DNA from: Achatina immaculata
Lineage: Eukaryota; Mollusca; Gastropoda; Stylommatophora; Achatinidae
DNA: 64,000 nucleotides
Direction: 5' to 3'
NCBI GenBank assembly: GCA_009760885.1
Contig: CM019713.1
Location: forward strand, 2,747,031 to 2,811,030
In this document: one piece after another, positions 13,012 through 21,947 of the stretch
Layout: each line of letters starts with the position of its first letter
Position numbering within the stretch: position 1 is the first letter of the stretch
The notes under the pieces: model-generated
Told to the model about the DNA's origin: nothing
Database searches by the model: none
What the model saw: only the letters and a program-made list of their open reading frames with translations
Program-made: the position numbers and the translations under genes

Positions 13012-13397
13012 CACATACACACAGAGAAAAATCAAGCGGACTGGTCCTTCCACATAGAGAGGAAAAAAAAGTACATGTTCATACCCCCAGAGATACTCAC
13101 GAATATGAACACCATAATGCCGATATAAAGATAATGGATGACACAATGTAAAATGCATATTGCACAATTTTGTTTGTTTAAACGCAATAAAATGTAAAAC
13201 TTATTACTTTCATTTACACGCGCGCTTCTTGATTTTCATAATGCGAAATTTCTTAATGTGTGAAGTGTTATTTATGCCATTTAAAAATTATATATAAAAT
13301 CAGCCATAAGATTGAACTGTAAAGATAAATAAACGAAATAGATCATACCCAGTGATATCAGAGAGGTGATAACTAGGCCTAAGGTCAAGCGTTTCAT
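3161..13397 (-). CDS. Ly6/uPAR-domain GPI-anchored protein, gene 1 (three exons)
   Basis: I assemble three minus-strand exons: 13397-13349 (signal peptide), 7254-7084 and 3363-3161 (stop at 3161). All junctions are GT/AG and both introns are phase 1, giving 423 nt or 140 residues. The mature protein starts near the motif LNCHQC, has ten cysteines in Ly6 order, ends its domain with CWCGTDDCN, and then has a hydrophobic C-terminus (VALLVPFLCLSFIVLKV) as expected for a GPI signal. Ly6 proteins are three-finger extracellular proteins that bind receptors or channels at the cell surface; the ligand here is unknown. Intron 1 (about 6 kb) holds the 855-bp duplication, a LINE-B copy and minisatellites. 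Gene 2 downstream shares the intron positions and the segment RDSGYIDGWER, so they look like tandem paralogues. Splicing is predicted by eye, not proven. Confidence 0.8.
3364..4200. other. Intron 2 sequence of Ly6 gene 1, nothing recognised
   Basis: Unique-looking sequence. The part at 3760-4000 can be read on the minus strand as a decayed open segment (RWPRYQALCAIVGC, FSDRWPCYFRMTKDAA), which suggests an old mobile-element protein that I cannot name. Confidence 0.25.
4220..4285. repeat. (TC)n and (TG)n microsatellite
   Basis: A run of ctctctct followed by gtgcgtgcgtgc and gtgcgcgcgtgtgt. It makes the His/Thr/Arg-rich minus-strand frame at this place spurious. Confidence 0.85.
4567..5252 (+). 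mobile_element. LINE-B copy, 5' truncated, with nested self-insertion
   Basis: This is the C-terminal part of a reverse transcriptase: GTDIEEVNQFAYLGSYID, LENIWNSK, ACESWKTTKE, LRKILGIKLNEF, RWTYVGHLMRRND, then the C-terminal region. It is flanked by a 14-bp target-site duplication, ataatgtttaatga, at 4553-4566 and 5253-5266. The frame is broken at 4748 by a stop and at 4839-4910 by an antisense insertion of the family's own 3' end. The tail is a short ataaga sequence right after the stop codon. The truncated start shows ordinary target-primed insertion. Confidence 0.9.
4839..4922 (-). mobile_element. LINE-B 3' end inserted antisense into LINE-B
   Basis: Bases 4839-4910 are the reverse complement of the last 72 bases of LINE-B (tail cttatcctatctta first, then the gcatgccgttaaacg-like end). 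They are flanked by a 12-bp duplication, ttgaaaacaaat, at 4827-4838 and 4911-4922. The host frame resumes exactly at the second copy. Confidence 0.88.
5540..6180 (-). pseudogene. Non-LTR retrotransposon RNase H-domain remnant
   Basis: Minus-strand open segments at 6179-5994 and 5965-5759 read KSAWAFTVNSNSRTVKEASS, SAFAVTTSSLTVEAMAV and LSDPLNMLKKIQS, then QQWLESLDMSQIHSF and LICHAGRTCIDQLLG. This order and spacing match the RNase H domain carried downstream of the reverse transcriptase in I-type LINEs (the HAGV-GN-AD motif region is degraded here). A stop lies between the two pieces and the tail toward 5540 is decayed. The family name is my recollection of the protein pattern, not a search result. 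Confidence 0.65.
6392..6705. repeat. Minisatellite, 24-bp unit, about 13 copies
   Basis: The unit is gtgtcagttcattgtggagt plus gggt. The period is divisible by three, so three plus-strand frames stay open (for example repeats of WSGCVSSL), which explains the apparent 150-210 residue proteins here. No evidence of real coding. Confidence 0.92.
6706..7083. other. Intron 2 of Ly6 gene 1, no feature seen
   Basis: Non-repetitive AT-rich sequence next to exon 2. Nothing recognised. Confidence 0.3.
7084..7254 (-). CDS. Ly6 gene 1, exon 2 (first half of Ly6 domain)
   Basis: The exon is 171 nt, between an AG acceptor (aaactag) and a GTAAGT-like donor. It encodes FGLNCHQCQTLEYKTC through RDSGYIDGWER, with five cysteines (LNC, QC, TC, SC, FC). 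It contains no stop, both ends are phase 1, and it resembles exon 2 of gene 2, especially at its 3' end. Confidence 0.8.
7302..8156. repeat. 855-bp direct repeat, copy 1
   Basis: This segment recurs at 8716-9568 with only a few differences (five noted by eye: a T-run length, four substitutions). It ends exactly where the LINE-B copy begins. It contains a dispersed repeat (7655-7805) but no gene; the matching open frames of 63 and 80 codons in both copies reflect the duplication. Confidence 0.9.
7655..7805. repeat. Dispersed repeat of about 130-150 bp, copy 1
   Basis: Shares gcctgttactggggg, a gtgggacagagt-like segment, cactaaccctgatg and cagctatggg with 19147-19275 at clearly lower identity. 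The order of blocks is the same, so it is one old dispersed family, possibly a SINE. No A or B box was identified. Confidence 0.5.
8157..8715 (+). mobile_element. LINE-B copy, 5' truncated, between long direct repeats
   Basis: Encodes one open C-terminal reverse transcriptase segment from RIRIAKAASIFKNLENI to the terminal WRTTLRALCDV, in frame to the stop at about 8683, with a good Arg-rich region (RRKRGRPRETLKRT). The tail ataagatataagataag follows the stop by about 20 bases. The 5' junction has microhomology (tagaaaggaa) to the target. There is no short target-site duplication; instead 855 bp is repeated on both sides. Confidence 0.88.
8716..9568. repeat. 855-bp direct repeat, copy 2
   Basis: Near-identical to 7302-8156 and continuing into unique sequence after ggaactta. 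It includes the second copy of the dispersed repeat at 9067-9217. Confidence 0.9.
9830..10112. repeat. Minisatellite, 15-bp unit in 30-bp higher-order pairs
   Basis: Alternating cttgtcaatggcacc and ctttgtcaatggcat units, about 19 in total. The 30-bp pair is the real recent amplification unit in the middle. All frames remain open because the unit is divisible by three; the deduced proteins are not credible. Confidence 0.92.
10255..10300. repeat. (GACA)n/(GGTA)n microsatellite
   Basis: Runs of gacagacagacag and gtaggtaggtgggtagg. Confidence 0.85.
10440..11240. repeat. Two adjoining minisatellites, about 40-bp then 24-bp unit
   Basis: From 10440 to 10795 there are diverged copies of a unit containing gtttgaagcatttgta and aaaattttcagtaact. 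From 10796 the unit becomes about 24 bp, cagtcatctgtgtgtaagta plus caat, with about 17 copies. The two share gtgtgtaagta, so the second may have grown from part of the first. Confidence 0.85.
11595..12000. repeat. Minisatellite, 32-bp unit, about 12 copies
   Basis: Unit ttaatcttcagttctacttc plus agcctcactagg, with cactagg/cattagg variants alternating in the centre. Confidence 0.92.
12001..12525. other. Unannotated interval with (TG)n tract
   Basis: Contains a gtgtgtgt tract that turns into gcgcgcgcacacacac at 12120-12162, a Z-DNA-prone alternating stretch. The rest is AT-rich with nothing recognised. Confidence 0.5.
12526..12985 (-). mobile_element. LINE-C 3' portion, 5' truncated
   Basis: On the minus strand it encodes SVLLYGSECWKITKTIENKL, LRRIRKIFWPNTIRNNI, RRWRWLGHVLRMTDNSLPKI, ALRWTPQGSRSKGRPKETRR and ends WKTLAEAPCALGT. 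The frame is open over about 140 codons. The (AG)n tail begins at ggttcagagagaga just past the stop. The 5' end adjoins a (TA)n tract at 12969-13010, which blurs any target-site duplication. Confidence 0.88.
12969..13020. repeat. (TA)n microsatellite
   Basis: About 20 TA dinucleotides followed by acacatacac, at the 5' truncation point of the LINE-C copy. Confidence 0.85.
13349..13397 (-). CDS. Ly6 gene 1, exon 1 (signal peptide)
   Basis: The start codon is at 13397-13395. The exon encodes MKRLTLGLVITSLISL, a basic N-terminus followed by a hydrophobic core, and ends at a GT donor (gtatga, 13348-13343) after the first base of a codon. This phase matches exon 2, where the join reads VFGLNC. The short length makes it the least certain exon of the gene, but phase, donor and hydrophobicity all fit. 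Confidence 0.68.
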
Positions 13398-13789
13398 GAT
13401 TGAAACTGATAACATTTCACAATTTGAACGCTCCTTTAGATGCCGGAAGACCTATTTCACACTTCCTCTCCCACCTGAAGGTCGGGTATGTCAAGATTAT
13501 CAATTCGGGGTAGGGGGAAAAAACTAGAACAGAGCAAATACACAATAATAGCGGAGTAAAGAGAGAGAAACAACCTGGTTGGTTAGTTAGTCTTTCTGCT
13601 GACTAGATTCTTTGCTGGCAATGCCTCGGATAGTCAGGCTATGTGGCTTTCCATAATAGACCTTTTGTCACGCTGTAACACGTATTCCCGTTTACAGACT
13701 TTTGTTAAAGGGTCAAATGGCTTCGTGTTGCAGGTAAAGGAGAAGCATCGACACTGTTAGTTTGTTTTTTTTCATACAGTACTGTACTT

Positions 13790-14518
13790 GGCTAGCAAAA
13801 TAGGACTGGAAATTAACAAGGACAAAACAAAAATAATGAAAATTCCTCTCAATCAAAATGGAAAAATACACATAGAAGGGACAGACATTGAAGAAGTCAA
13901 TCAATTTGCATACCTTGGCAGCTACATAGACCAGGATGGTGACACTAGAAAGGAAGTTATGATCAGAATTGCAAAAGCAGCATCAATCTTCAAGAATCTT
14001 GAGAACATATGGAATTCAAAAGTTATAAGCACAAAAACCAAGTTAAGACTATTCAATTCAAATGTAATATCCACCCTCATTTATGCATGCGAAAGCTGGA
14101 AAACAACTAAAGAAATAGAAAAGAAATTAGACTCTTTTGAAAACAAATGCCTAAGGAAAATACTCGGCATCAAGTGGAATGAATTCAAGAACAATGCAGA
14201 GATAAGACAGATTACTGAACAACAACCAGTCTCATGGGTGATCAGGAAAAGGAGGTGGACATATGTTGGTCACTTGATGAGAAGAAATGATCAGAGAATC
14301 CCAAAACAAGCTATCAAGTGGAACACAACAGGCTGAAGAAAAAGAGGCAGATCGCGTGAAACTCTGAAGAGGACATTATTAAGAGAGACCAAATTAACAG
14401 GCATTAAATCCTTTGATGAGGTTGAAAGACTCGCCGAAGACAGGAAAAATTGGCGAACTACTTTGCGAGCCCTATGTGACGTTTAACGGCACGGGAAGGA
14501 TATAAGATATAAGATAAA
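13790..14518 (+). mobile_element. LINE-B copy, 5' truncated
   Basis: Encodes LASKIGLEINKDKTKIMKI, GTDIEEVNQFAYLGSYID and the rest of the C-terminal reverse transcriptase, interrupted by a stop at 14334 where arginine is coded in other copies. Flanked by the 9-bp duplication actgtactt at 13781-13789 and 14519-14527. Tail gatataagatataagata follows the stop. Confidence 0.9.
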
Positions 14519-14529
14519 ACTGTACTTCC

Positions 14530-15620
14530 GAGGCAGCTTTGAATAAAGCTACTACCGTGCATCATTTTTGTAAACTTCTTCATAACCCATGGTTAGAAAC
14601 AAAGTCCACGAAACAAAACTCGAAGCCCTGTTTTAGAAACATTTTTTTTTTTTAAAATCAAATCACCAGGGAGCGATAAACACAGTGCTTGAGTGACACT
14701 ACATTGTCAGGGCCAGCGAACCATAGCCCGGCCGAAAGGTGGCGAAGTATGCCAAGGAGCGATGAAACTTTCCCTGCCTTTTCTTCAGCTTCACTCCGGG
14801 AACACAGCCTAGCTATCCTTAACTCAACCCCCCCCCCCCCCCGCCCCCGTAAATGTGTGCTTCAGTACCTTCGGCTGTAAAGAACGTCCTGCTCCAAATT
14901 CGAGGGACAGAGTACAAGAAGTAGCATCAAATTCTCAAACTTCACAGCCATACAGGTCACAGTTTCAGACAAGTCTGATGGGTAAATCTTCTTGTGGTAT
15001 CACGTGTTCGGTCAAGGCTATTTCATTATACTGCACATTCTTAGAATCTTTAATAATCCTGTAAACTCCACTATGCAGATACATAATCGTTTATACGTGG
15101 TTGGTCGTTTTGTTGTAGTTTAAAATTAAGTCAGTTTTCTTGCCATGTCTGTCGCTTGGACCAAGTACGCCATTGTCTCCCGCTCAGTCTTCAGTATGTT
15201 ATTAATTCTGACGTGTTTCACACTAAACCATTTCACATTTGGTAGTCACTCAAATCATCGGATGTTTCACTAGGTTCTGATGTTTTAACCTTAACTCATG
15301 TTTTGTAGAAGAAGAAGAAGATTTACAAGAACGGAGTTTTTTGTTGTTTTTAAACGTAACTTTAGTTTTTGTGAGCTCATGTTTACTCTGTTAAATTCTG
15401 AAATTTTCCTTGTCACTTGTCACACGATGAAACTTGCTTCTTACTAGATCCTACTGCCACAATAAACACACCAAGTAACGTGGTGGAGCTTTAGCAACAG
15501 CCCACTATTTTTCCAATACTGACCATACAAAATATCCCAAAAGATATACTGTTCGAAATTTGGCTACCAGAATTTTGTAGTTATTCGCCCGAATACGAAT
15601 TTAAATAGAATATTCAGTTA
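14530..15620. other. Interval without recognised gene; poly-C tract
   Basis: Holds a run of about 17 C with one G (14829-14847) and a gaagaagaagaag tract near 15308. Two short open frames (14689-14880, 14855-15064) have no recognisable motif. Confidence 0.35.
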
Positions 15621-15634
15621 GCTAAGCGTGTATA

Positions 15635-16931
15635 ATATAGCCTTAATATCAGTTGTGTCAAAAGTATTTTGCAAGGTCATTTTGAATAGACTCAAAGATA
15701 TAGTGGATACTGCAATGAGAGAAGAACAAGCAGGATTTCGAAAAGGGAGAAGCTGTCTCGATCAGATCTTTACTCTCAGAATAATACTTGAAGAACATAC
15801 TGAAAAGCAGAAACCATTAATACTGAACTTCATAGATTTTAAAAAGGCATTTGATAGCATACACAGAGATTCATTATGGAGAATTTTATGTCTATATGGA
15901 ATACCATCTAAAATTGTCAACATCATTAAGGACTTCTACAATGGATATGTTTGTGCAGTCAAGACAGAAGAAGGGATGAGTGAATGGTTCCAGATTGAAA
16001 CAGGCGTGAAACAAGGATGTATACTGTCTCCTTTACTTTTTGGGATTACAATAGACTTCATAATGAAAAAATGCTGCACATGTAACACAGGTATTGACTG
16101 GGTACATGGGACCCAACTAGAAGATCTTGATTTTGCTGATGACATAACTCTTATCAGTAATAATGTGAATTCCATGCAAGAAAAAACAGATAGCTGTCTT
16201 CACTGGCTAGCAAAATAGGACTGGAAATTAACAAGGACAAAACAAAAATAATGAAAATTCCCATCAATCAAAATGGAAAAATATACATAGAAGGGACAGA
16301 CATTGAAGAAGTCAATCAATTTGCATACCTTGGCAGCTACATAGACCAGGATGGTGACACTAGAAAGGAAGTTAGGATCCGAATTGCAAAAGCAGCATCA
16401 ATCTTCAAGAATCTTGAGAACATATGGAATTCAAAAGTTATAAGCACAAAAACCAAGTTAAGACTATTCAATTCAAATGTAATATCCACCCTCATTTATG
16501 CATGCGAAAGCTGGAAAACAACTAAAGAAATAGAAAAGAAATTAGACTCTTTTGAAAACAAATGCCTAAGGAAAATACTCGGCATCAAGTGGAATGAATT
16601 CAAGAACAATGCAGAGATAAGACAGATTACTGAACAACAACCAGTTTCATGGGTGATCAGGAAAAGGAGATGGACATATGTTGGTCACTTGATGAGAAGA
16701 AATGATCAGATAATCCCAAAACAAGCTATCAAGTGGAACACAACGGGCCGAAGAAAAAGAGGCAGACCGCGTGAAACTCTGAAGAGGACATTATTAAGAG
16801 AGGTCAAATTAACAGGCATTAAATCCTTTGATGAGGTTGAAAGACTCGCCGAAGACAGGAAAAATTGGCGAACTACTTTGCGAGCCCTATGTGACGTTTA
16901 ACGGCACGGGAAGGATATAAGATATATAAGA
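15635..16931 (+). mobile_element. LINE-B, longest copy: reverse transcriptase with intact FADD box
   Basis: Covers most of the RT domain: EEQAGFRKGRSCLDQIFTLR, NFIDFKKAFDSIHR, TGVKQGCILSPLLFG, then LDFADDITLISNNVNSM with both catalytic aspartates, and the thumb and C-terminal region to LRALCDV. A frameshift near 16195-16205 splits it into two long open frames (15628-16218 and 16251-16901). Flanked by the 12-bp duplication taagcgtgtata at 15623-15634 and 16932-16943, so it is a clean 5'-truncated insertion. It is the best reference for the family in this window. The endonuclease half is absent. Confidence 0.92.
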
Positions 16932-17358
16932 TAAGCGTGTATAGAAGTTTCTGAGCACTTTTCTTTTTAATATACACAAACAAGACTCTCACAGAATGTA
17001 CAATAAATAACCTACTGGTTAAATGGGCCACACAAAAAGGCAGTTATACTTTACAAAATCCTGTCACTTTTGAGCATTTATAAGAGCTAGAAAGCTCGCA
17101 ATGTGCAATGCTTTTCTTATGATAGTATTTTGTAAGGGAAGTAATTAACTTTTATTGTTAAGCTACTTGATTATGTCCCTTGTTGGTAGTATTGATTAGT
17201 TAGGATTTTTGTTAGCTCACGTCCCACGTGAAATTATAAGTAGTCAACTCAAGTAACTTTGACTGGTAGCGTAAATTTCCCGGAATTATTCCGAGTTTAG
17301 TTAGGGAAAGTTTTTTTTTATGTGTCAACGTTGGAAATGTCTGTGCTGGCACAACAGT

Positions 17359-18096
17359 CTAAATTTAGTAGCAGAATGTATAAAATCGGAAAAAAGTAGG
17401 AGCAGCTTTATTACTTAACGATTACAAAGTTGTGACGTTTCGGCGTGAGCCTTAATCATACAAAAACATACAGGACGAAGAAATAGAGAGAGGAGATAAA
17501 GTATAGATTCACATGAATACTGTTTAAAAAAAAATTGTTAAAGGAGTACTTAGCTGTAAATTGCAAGGTGTGGCTTGTCCGGCGGTGTGTGTCAGGAATG
17601 GATCTGGTAGGACGTGGAAATTGTTTAAATAGAGACCTGTGACATGTGGTCGGTGGGTTGTAACTGGGGGTGGTGGATGGGGAACCGGGGAGGGGAGAGA
17701 GAGTGACGCACTACTGGCCTAGCTAGGAGAAATTGAAACAGGTGATTGGGGAAGAGGGGTTGCAGAGAAAATAGCGGGGTTGCAGAGTGATGGAAACTTC
17801 CTCACAGCATCACTTTTTTTTAGCAATTTACAGCTAAGTACTCCTTTAACAATTTTTTTTTAAACAGTATTCATGTGAATCTATACTTTATCTCCTCTCT
17901 CTATTTCTTCGTCCTGTATGTTTTTGTATGATTAAGGCTCACGCCGAAACGTCACAACTTTGTAATCGTTAAGTAATAAAGCTGCTCCTACTTTTTTCCG
18001 ATTTTATACATTCTGGTATCACAGCTTTACTGCAGTGCTTAGTGTATAGTTGTATACTTATACACCAATTATTGTGTTACTAAATTTAGTAGCAGA
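17359..18096 (+). mobile_element. Penelope-like or foldback insertion with perfect 189-bp inverted repeat
   Basis: Arms 17376-17564 and 17823-18011 are exact reverse complements by eye. A 258-bp spacer (17565-17822) separates them and a 68-nt tail (18012-18079) follows. The whole is bounded by a 17-bp direct duplication, ctaaatttagtagcaga, at 17359-17375 and 18080-18096. The right arm contains gattaaggctcacgccgaaa then cgtc, which resembles the hammerhead-ribozyme-like 3' segment reported in Penelope-like elements (stem ggc/gcc, GAAA, GTC). No protein is encoded. Strand is given by the right arm. A MITE-type foldback is an alternative, but a 17-bp duplication is long for that. Confidence 0.65.
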
Positions 18097-18329
18097 GTTT
18101 TTAGTTGTTAGGAAGTTGTTGGTTTAAGGAACTAAAGTTTATCAAAACATGTACATTCACGTGAATACAGTGTTTCATGATGGAATATTCAGGAAACTTA
18201 GGAAGATTTGGTAGGGAATATTTAAAGCTCCGAGAGAGTCAGAGCCAGGGGATTATAAGATTATATGATGGTAGGAGAATGATTATGTTTAGAAGTATCA
18301 GAGTAATAGTGTAAATGTAGTTCAGAAGT

Positions 18330-18444
18330 CAGAAAGGATGTTGAGCAATAGAGGGCTCACCTGGGCAACTGCAGAAAAAAAGGCGAAGGACAGGCATTTG
18401 TGGAAAACCCTTGCGGAAGCCCCATGTGCCCTGGGCACTTAAGG

Positions 18445-18485
<41 letters not shown>
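18330..18485 (+). mobile_element. LINE-C 3' fragment
   Basis: Matches the end of LINE-C (gttgagcaatagagggctca, then the AEAPCALGT end and an (AG)n tail). Flanked by the 11-bp duplication agttcagaagt at 18319-18329 and 18486-18496. Confidence 0.88.
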
Positions 18486-18490
<5 letters not shown>

Positions 18491-19146
18491 AGAAGTAGTT
18501 TCAGTTGTGTTCAGAGAGGCTGCACCTCTGTTAGCTGAAATGTAGTTTTTGTTACTCGATTGTCCTTTTTAATGACACAATATTGTAAAGTTATTTATGT
18601 AGTGTTGTAGCTAATCGCCCGGAACATTTTTATATTCTCATGTTAATTGCTTCCATCAGTTACACACTACATCCATTTGCAACACACATTTAACAAATGG
18701 GAATTCATCATTCAAATTTTGTTGATTTTTTTGTAACTGTTGAATCCTGTGATAATTGGATTCATGTTGAGTGTCAACTGTGGTGTTGAATGAGTTGATT
18801 ACATGTAACTGGTCATGTTGGTGTACGGAAATGTAATGGTTGTCGTCCTTGGTTGTCGTTGTCACACGGTGTATAACAATGTGTGTCAGTTGTGTCACTT
18901 GTGTAGCAGTAAAGTAAATCTGCTCTGTGAATAGTGAAATAGTGAATGAATAGTTCACTAGTTCAAGATAAGTTAGCCACACATGCACACACACACACAC
19001 AAACACACACACTACCAAAGTACAGTACAGTGTGTGGGCAAATCTCGTGTTTTATGTTAATGTGTAGTAAATACACTAATAAGACCAATAAGAAAGACTA
19101 CTTTACTCTTAAAGAGATGGAGACTGTAACTACCTATGCTCATTTA

Positions 19147-19275
19147 GTGGGTTTAGCCTGACTAAGTCTGTTACTGGGGTTACCAACGCAGATGTGGGAC
19201 AAGGTGTTGATCGGATAGAGTTCGCTAACCCTCAGGCAACCAGTCAGCTATAGACCCCCAGAAGAGCCTGGTAAA
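19147..19275. repeat. Dispersed repeat of about 130 bp, diverged copy
   Basis: Shares ctgttactgggg, gatgtgggacaaggt, cgctaaccctcagg and cagctataga in the same order as 7655-7805. It is duplicated at 20988-21116 with the surrounding segment. Confidence 0.45.
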
Positions 19276-19496
19276 ATATAGCTGTCGTTGAAATGCCACA
19301 TTGTAATTTACTTGTTATTTCCCTTACACTGTCCGCTGTTTTAGTAATAATACGAAAAAGAAGATGCAGGGATGTGGCATGTGGTATAAGTATTTATTTA
19401 GTACATGTGAAAAACAAACAATATTTCCTTTAATGTTTGTTCAGTTTGTTAATTTTTGCAGACTGCATAAGTCTTATATGAAGTATTATTATTATT

Positions 19497-19960
19497 ATTA
19501 TTCATTTGAATGTAAATGCTACAGAAGAGTTCTTCATATATCATGGACACATAAAAGATCAAATATATCCATACTACAAGAACTTAATATTGAAGAAGGC
19601 TGGCTAGTAGAGAGGATTAAAGAGAGAAAACTTCTCGGCCTTTTGGCTATTTTAATCAACAAACCCTCACCACACATGTGGTAAAATTATCTAACAAGCC
19701 CATGCGGGCATTAAAAATTTGAAAAAAAAGAGAGAAAACCTAAATATTTTGGACACATTAAACGTCATGATAATCTAGAGAAGACCGTCTTGGAAGGGTA
19801 CATAATGGGAAAAAGAAAGAGAGGAAGACCAAGGCGAAGATGGCTGCAAGACTTCGTTGATGATCTGCAAATGGATGCATCAGCAGCAGGCCATCTTTCT
19901 CACAACCGAGAGGTCTACAGGAGTGCTGTTAGGGAGGCAAAGGACACGCAAATGAATGAA
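19497..19960 (+). mobile_element. LINE-A 3' portion, interrupted by a U2-headed insertion
   Basis: Encodes FECKCYRRVLHISWTHKRSN, LQELNIEEGWLVERIKERK, then after the insertion KYFGHIKRHDNLEKTVL, GYIMGKRKRGRPRRRWLQD, FVDDLQMDASAAGHL and NREVYRSAVREAK. The tail is gaatgaatt, overlapping the stop region. The 5' end abuts an ATT repeat. This is a dead 5'-truncated copy. Confidence 0.85.
19632..19726 (+). mobile_element. Short U2 snRNA-headed chimeric retroposon (95 bp)
   Basis: The head cttctcggccttttggcta equals nucleotides 5-23 of U2 snRNA. It is followed by an unrelated body of about 65 bp containing a small hairpin (gcccatgcgggc) and an A-rich tail. The insertion is flanked by aaagagagaaaac at 19619-19631 and 19727-19739 and splits the LINE-A motif ERK/KYFGH exactly. 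The structure (5' snRNA head, unrelated body, poly-A, target-site duplication) fits a retroposed chimera or a SINE with an snRNA head. Confidence 0.75.
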
Positions 19961-20023
19961 TTATATATTTTTATATATAGTCCACACTGTACATATATAC
20001 ATGTGGGCAGCAGATGTGAAACT

Positions 20024-20167
20024 CATTCATTCATTCCTTTGCTTGTCCCTTGCGGAACTTTGCCTCCCAAACAGCACTCCTGTAGGCCTCTCGGTTGTGA
20101 GCAAGATGGCCTGCTGCTGCTGCATCCATTTCCAGATCATCAACGATGTCTTGCAGCCATCTTCGTT
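20024..20167 (-). mobile_element. LINE-A 3' end, recent insertion only in duplication copy 1
   Basis: The minus-strand end of LINE-A with an (ATTC)n tail at its 3' side. Flanked by gatgtgaaact at 20013-20023 and 20168-20178; the second duplication copy has the empty site at about 21860, so the insertion is younger than the duplication or absent from the other haplotype. Confidence 0.9.
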
Positions 20168-20336
20168 GATGTGAAACTACATTTAACATTTTAATATAGA
20201 CAAAACTCCTAGAGTACTGATATTTTTCTTGTCAAGAGAATAATAATATAATAGTAAAACAGGTTAAACGGGCATTGTTTGGGTACTTGAGACTCTACTG
20301 CAAGACTTTGGTTTCCCAGATGACATAGTTCTTATC

Positions 20337-20458
20337 TTCTCTTCTCGGCCCTTTGGCTAAGATCAAAGGGATGAGATCAAAGTGTCCTCTTGGCAGGTAC
20401 CCTGGTTAAAAAAAAAGACATTTGATTAAGACAAAAGCGCAGATTTTTGAGCTAAACG
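20337..20458 (+). mobile_element. U2-like retroposon, 5' half, cut by duplication breakpoint
   Basis: Same sequence as 22023-22144: cttctcggccctttggctaa onward. It stops at gagctaaacg, where the second duplication copy begins. The left target-site duplication, tgacatagttcttatc, is present at 20321-20336. Confidence 0.75.
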
Positions 20459-21337
20459 CCCGGAACATTTTTATATTCTCATGTTAATTGCTTCCATCAG
20501 TTACACACTACATCCATTTGCAACACACATTTAACAAATGGGAATTCATCATTCAAATTTTGTTGATTTTTTTGTAACTGTTGAATCCTGTGATAATTGG
20601 ATTCATGTTGAGTGTCAACTGTGGTGTTGAATGAGTTGATTACATGTAACTGGTCATGTTGGTGTACGGAAATGTAATGGTTGTCGTCCTTGGTTGTCGT
20701 TGTCACACGGTGTATAACAATGTGTGTCAGTTGTGTCACTTGTGTAGCAGTAAAGTAAATCTGCTCTGTGAATAGTGAAATAGTGAATGAATAGTTCACT
20801 AGTTCAAGATAAGTTAGCCACACATGCACACACACACACACAAACACACACACTACCAAAGTACAGTACAGTGTGTGGGCAAATCTCGTGTTTTATGTTA
20901 ATGTGTAGTAAATACACTAATAAGACCAATAAGAAAGACTACTTTACTCTTAAAGAGATGGAGACTGTAACTACCTATGCTCATTTAGTGGGTTTAGCCT
21001 GACTAAGTCTGTTACTGGGGTTACCAACGCAGATGTGGGACAAGGTGTTGATCGGATAGAGTTCGCTAACCCTCAGGCAACCAGTCAGCTATAGACCCCC
21101 AGAAGAGCCTGGTAAAATATAGCTGTCGTTGAAATGCCACATTGTAATTTACTTGTTATTTCCCTTACACTGTCCGCTGTTTTAGTAATAATACGAAAAA
21201 GAAGATGCAGGGATGTGGCATGTGGTATAAGTATTTATTTAGTACATGTGAAAAACAAACAATATTTCCTTTAATGTTTGTTCAGTTTGTTAATTTTTGC
21301 AGACTGCATAAGTCTTATATGAAGTATTATTATTATT

Positions 21338-21801
21338 ATTATTCATTTGAATGTAAATGCTACAGAAGAGTTCTTCATATATCATGGACACATAAAAGAT
21401 CAAATATATCCATACTACAAGAACTTAATATTGAAGAAGGCTGGCTAGTAGAGAGGATTAAAGAGAGAAAACTTCTCGGCCTTTCGGCTATTTTAATCAA
21501 CAAACCCTCACCACACATGTGGTAAAATTATCTAGCAAGCCCATGCGGGCATTAAAAATTTGAAAAAAAAGAGAGAAAACCTAAATATTTTGGACACATT
21601 AAACGTCATGATAATCTAGAGAAGACCGTCTTGGGAGGGTACATAATGGGAAAAAGAAAGAGAGGAAGACCAAGGCGAAGATGGCTGCAAGACATCGTTG
21701 ATGATCTGCAAATGGATGCATCAGCAGCAGGCCATCTTTCTCACAACCGAGAGGTCTACAGGAGTGCTGTTAGGGAGGCAAAGGACACGCAAATGAATGA
21801 A
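21338..21801 (+). mobile_element. LINE-A 3' portion, duplicate of 19497-19960
   Basis: Same structure and the same interrupting U2-headed insertion (here ctttcggcta instead of cttttggcta), offset 1841. Present only because of the tandem duplication. Confidence 0.85.
21473..21567 (+). mobile_element. Short U2-headed chimeric retroposon, duplicate copy
   Basis: Duplicate of 19632-19726, with two substitutions seen. Confidence 0.72.
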
Positions 21802-21947
21802 TTATATATTTTTATATATAGTCCACACTGTACATATATACATGTGGGCAGCAGATGTGAAACTACATTTAACATTTTAATATAGACAAAACTCCTAGAG
21901 TACTGATATTTTTCTTGTCAAGAGAATAATAATATAATAGTAAAACA

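Larger units (their letters stand above)
18616..20458. repeat. 1.84-kb tandem duplication, copy 1
   Basis: Repeats at 20457-22144 with offset 1841. Differences seen are at least four substitutions and a 155-bp LINE-A insertion present only in this copy. The copy ends in the middle of the U2-like retroposon, at gagctaaacg. The left breakpoint has agctaatcg, giving short microhomology. The copied frames (18656-19018, 19364-19684) have no recognised product apart from the LINE-A part. Confidence 0.9.
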
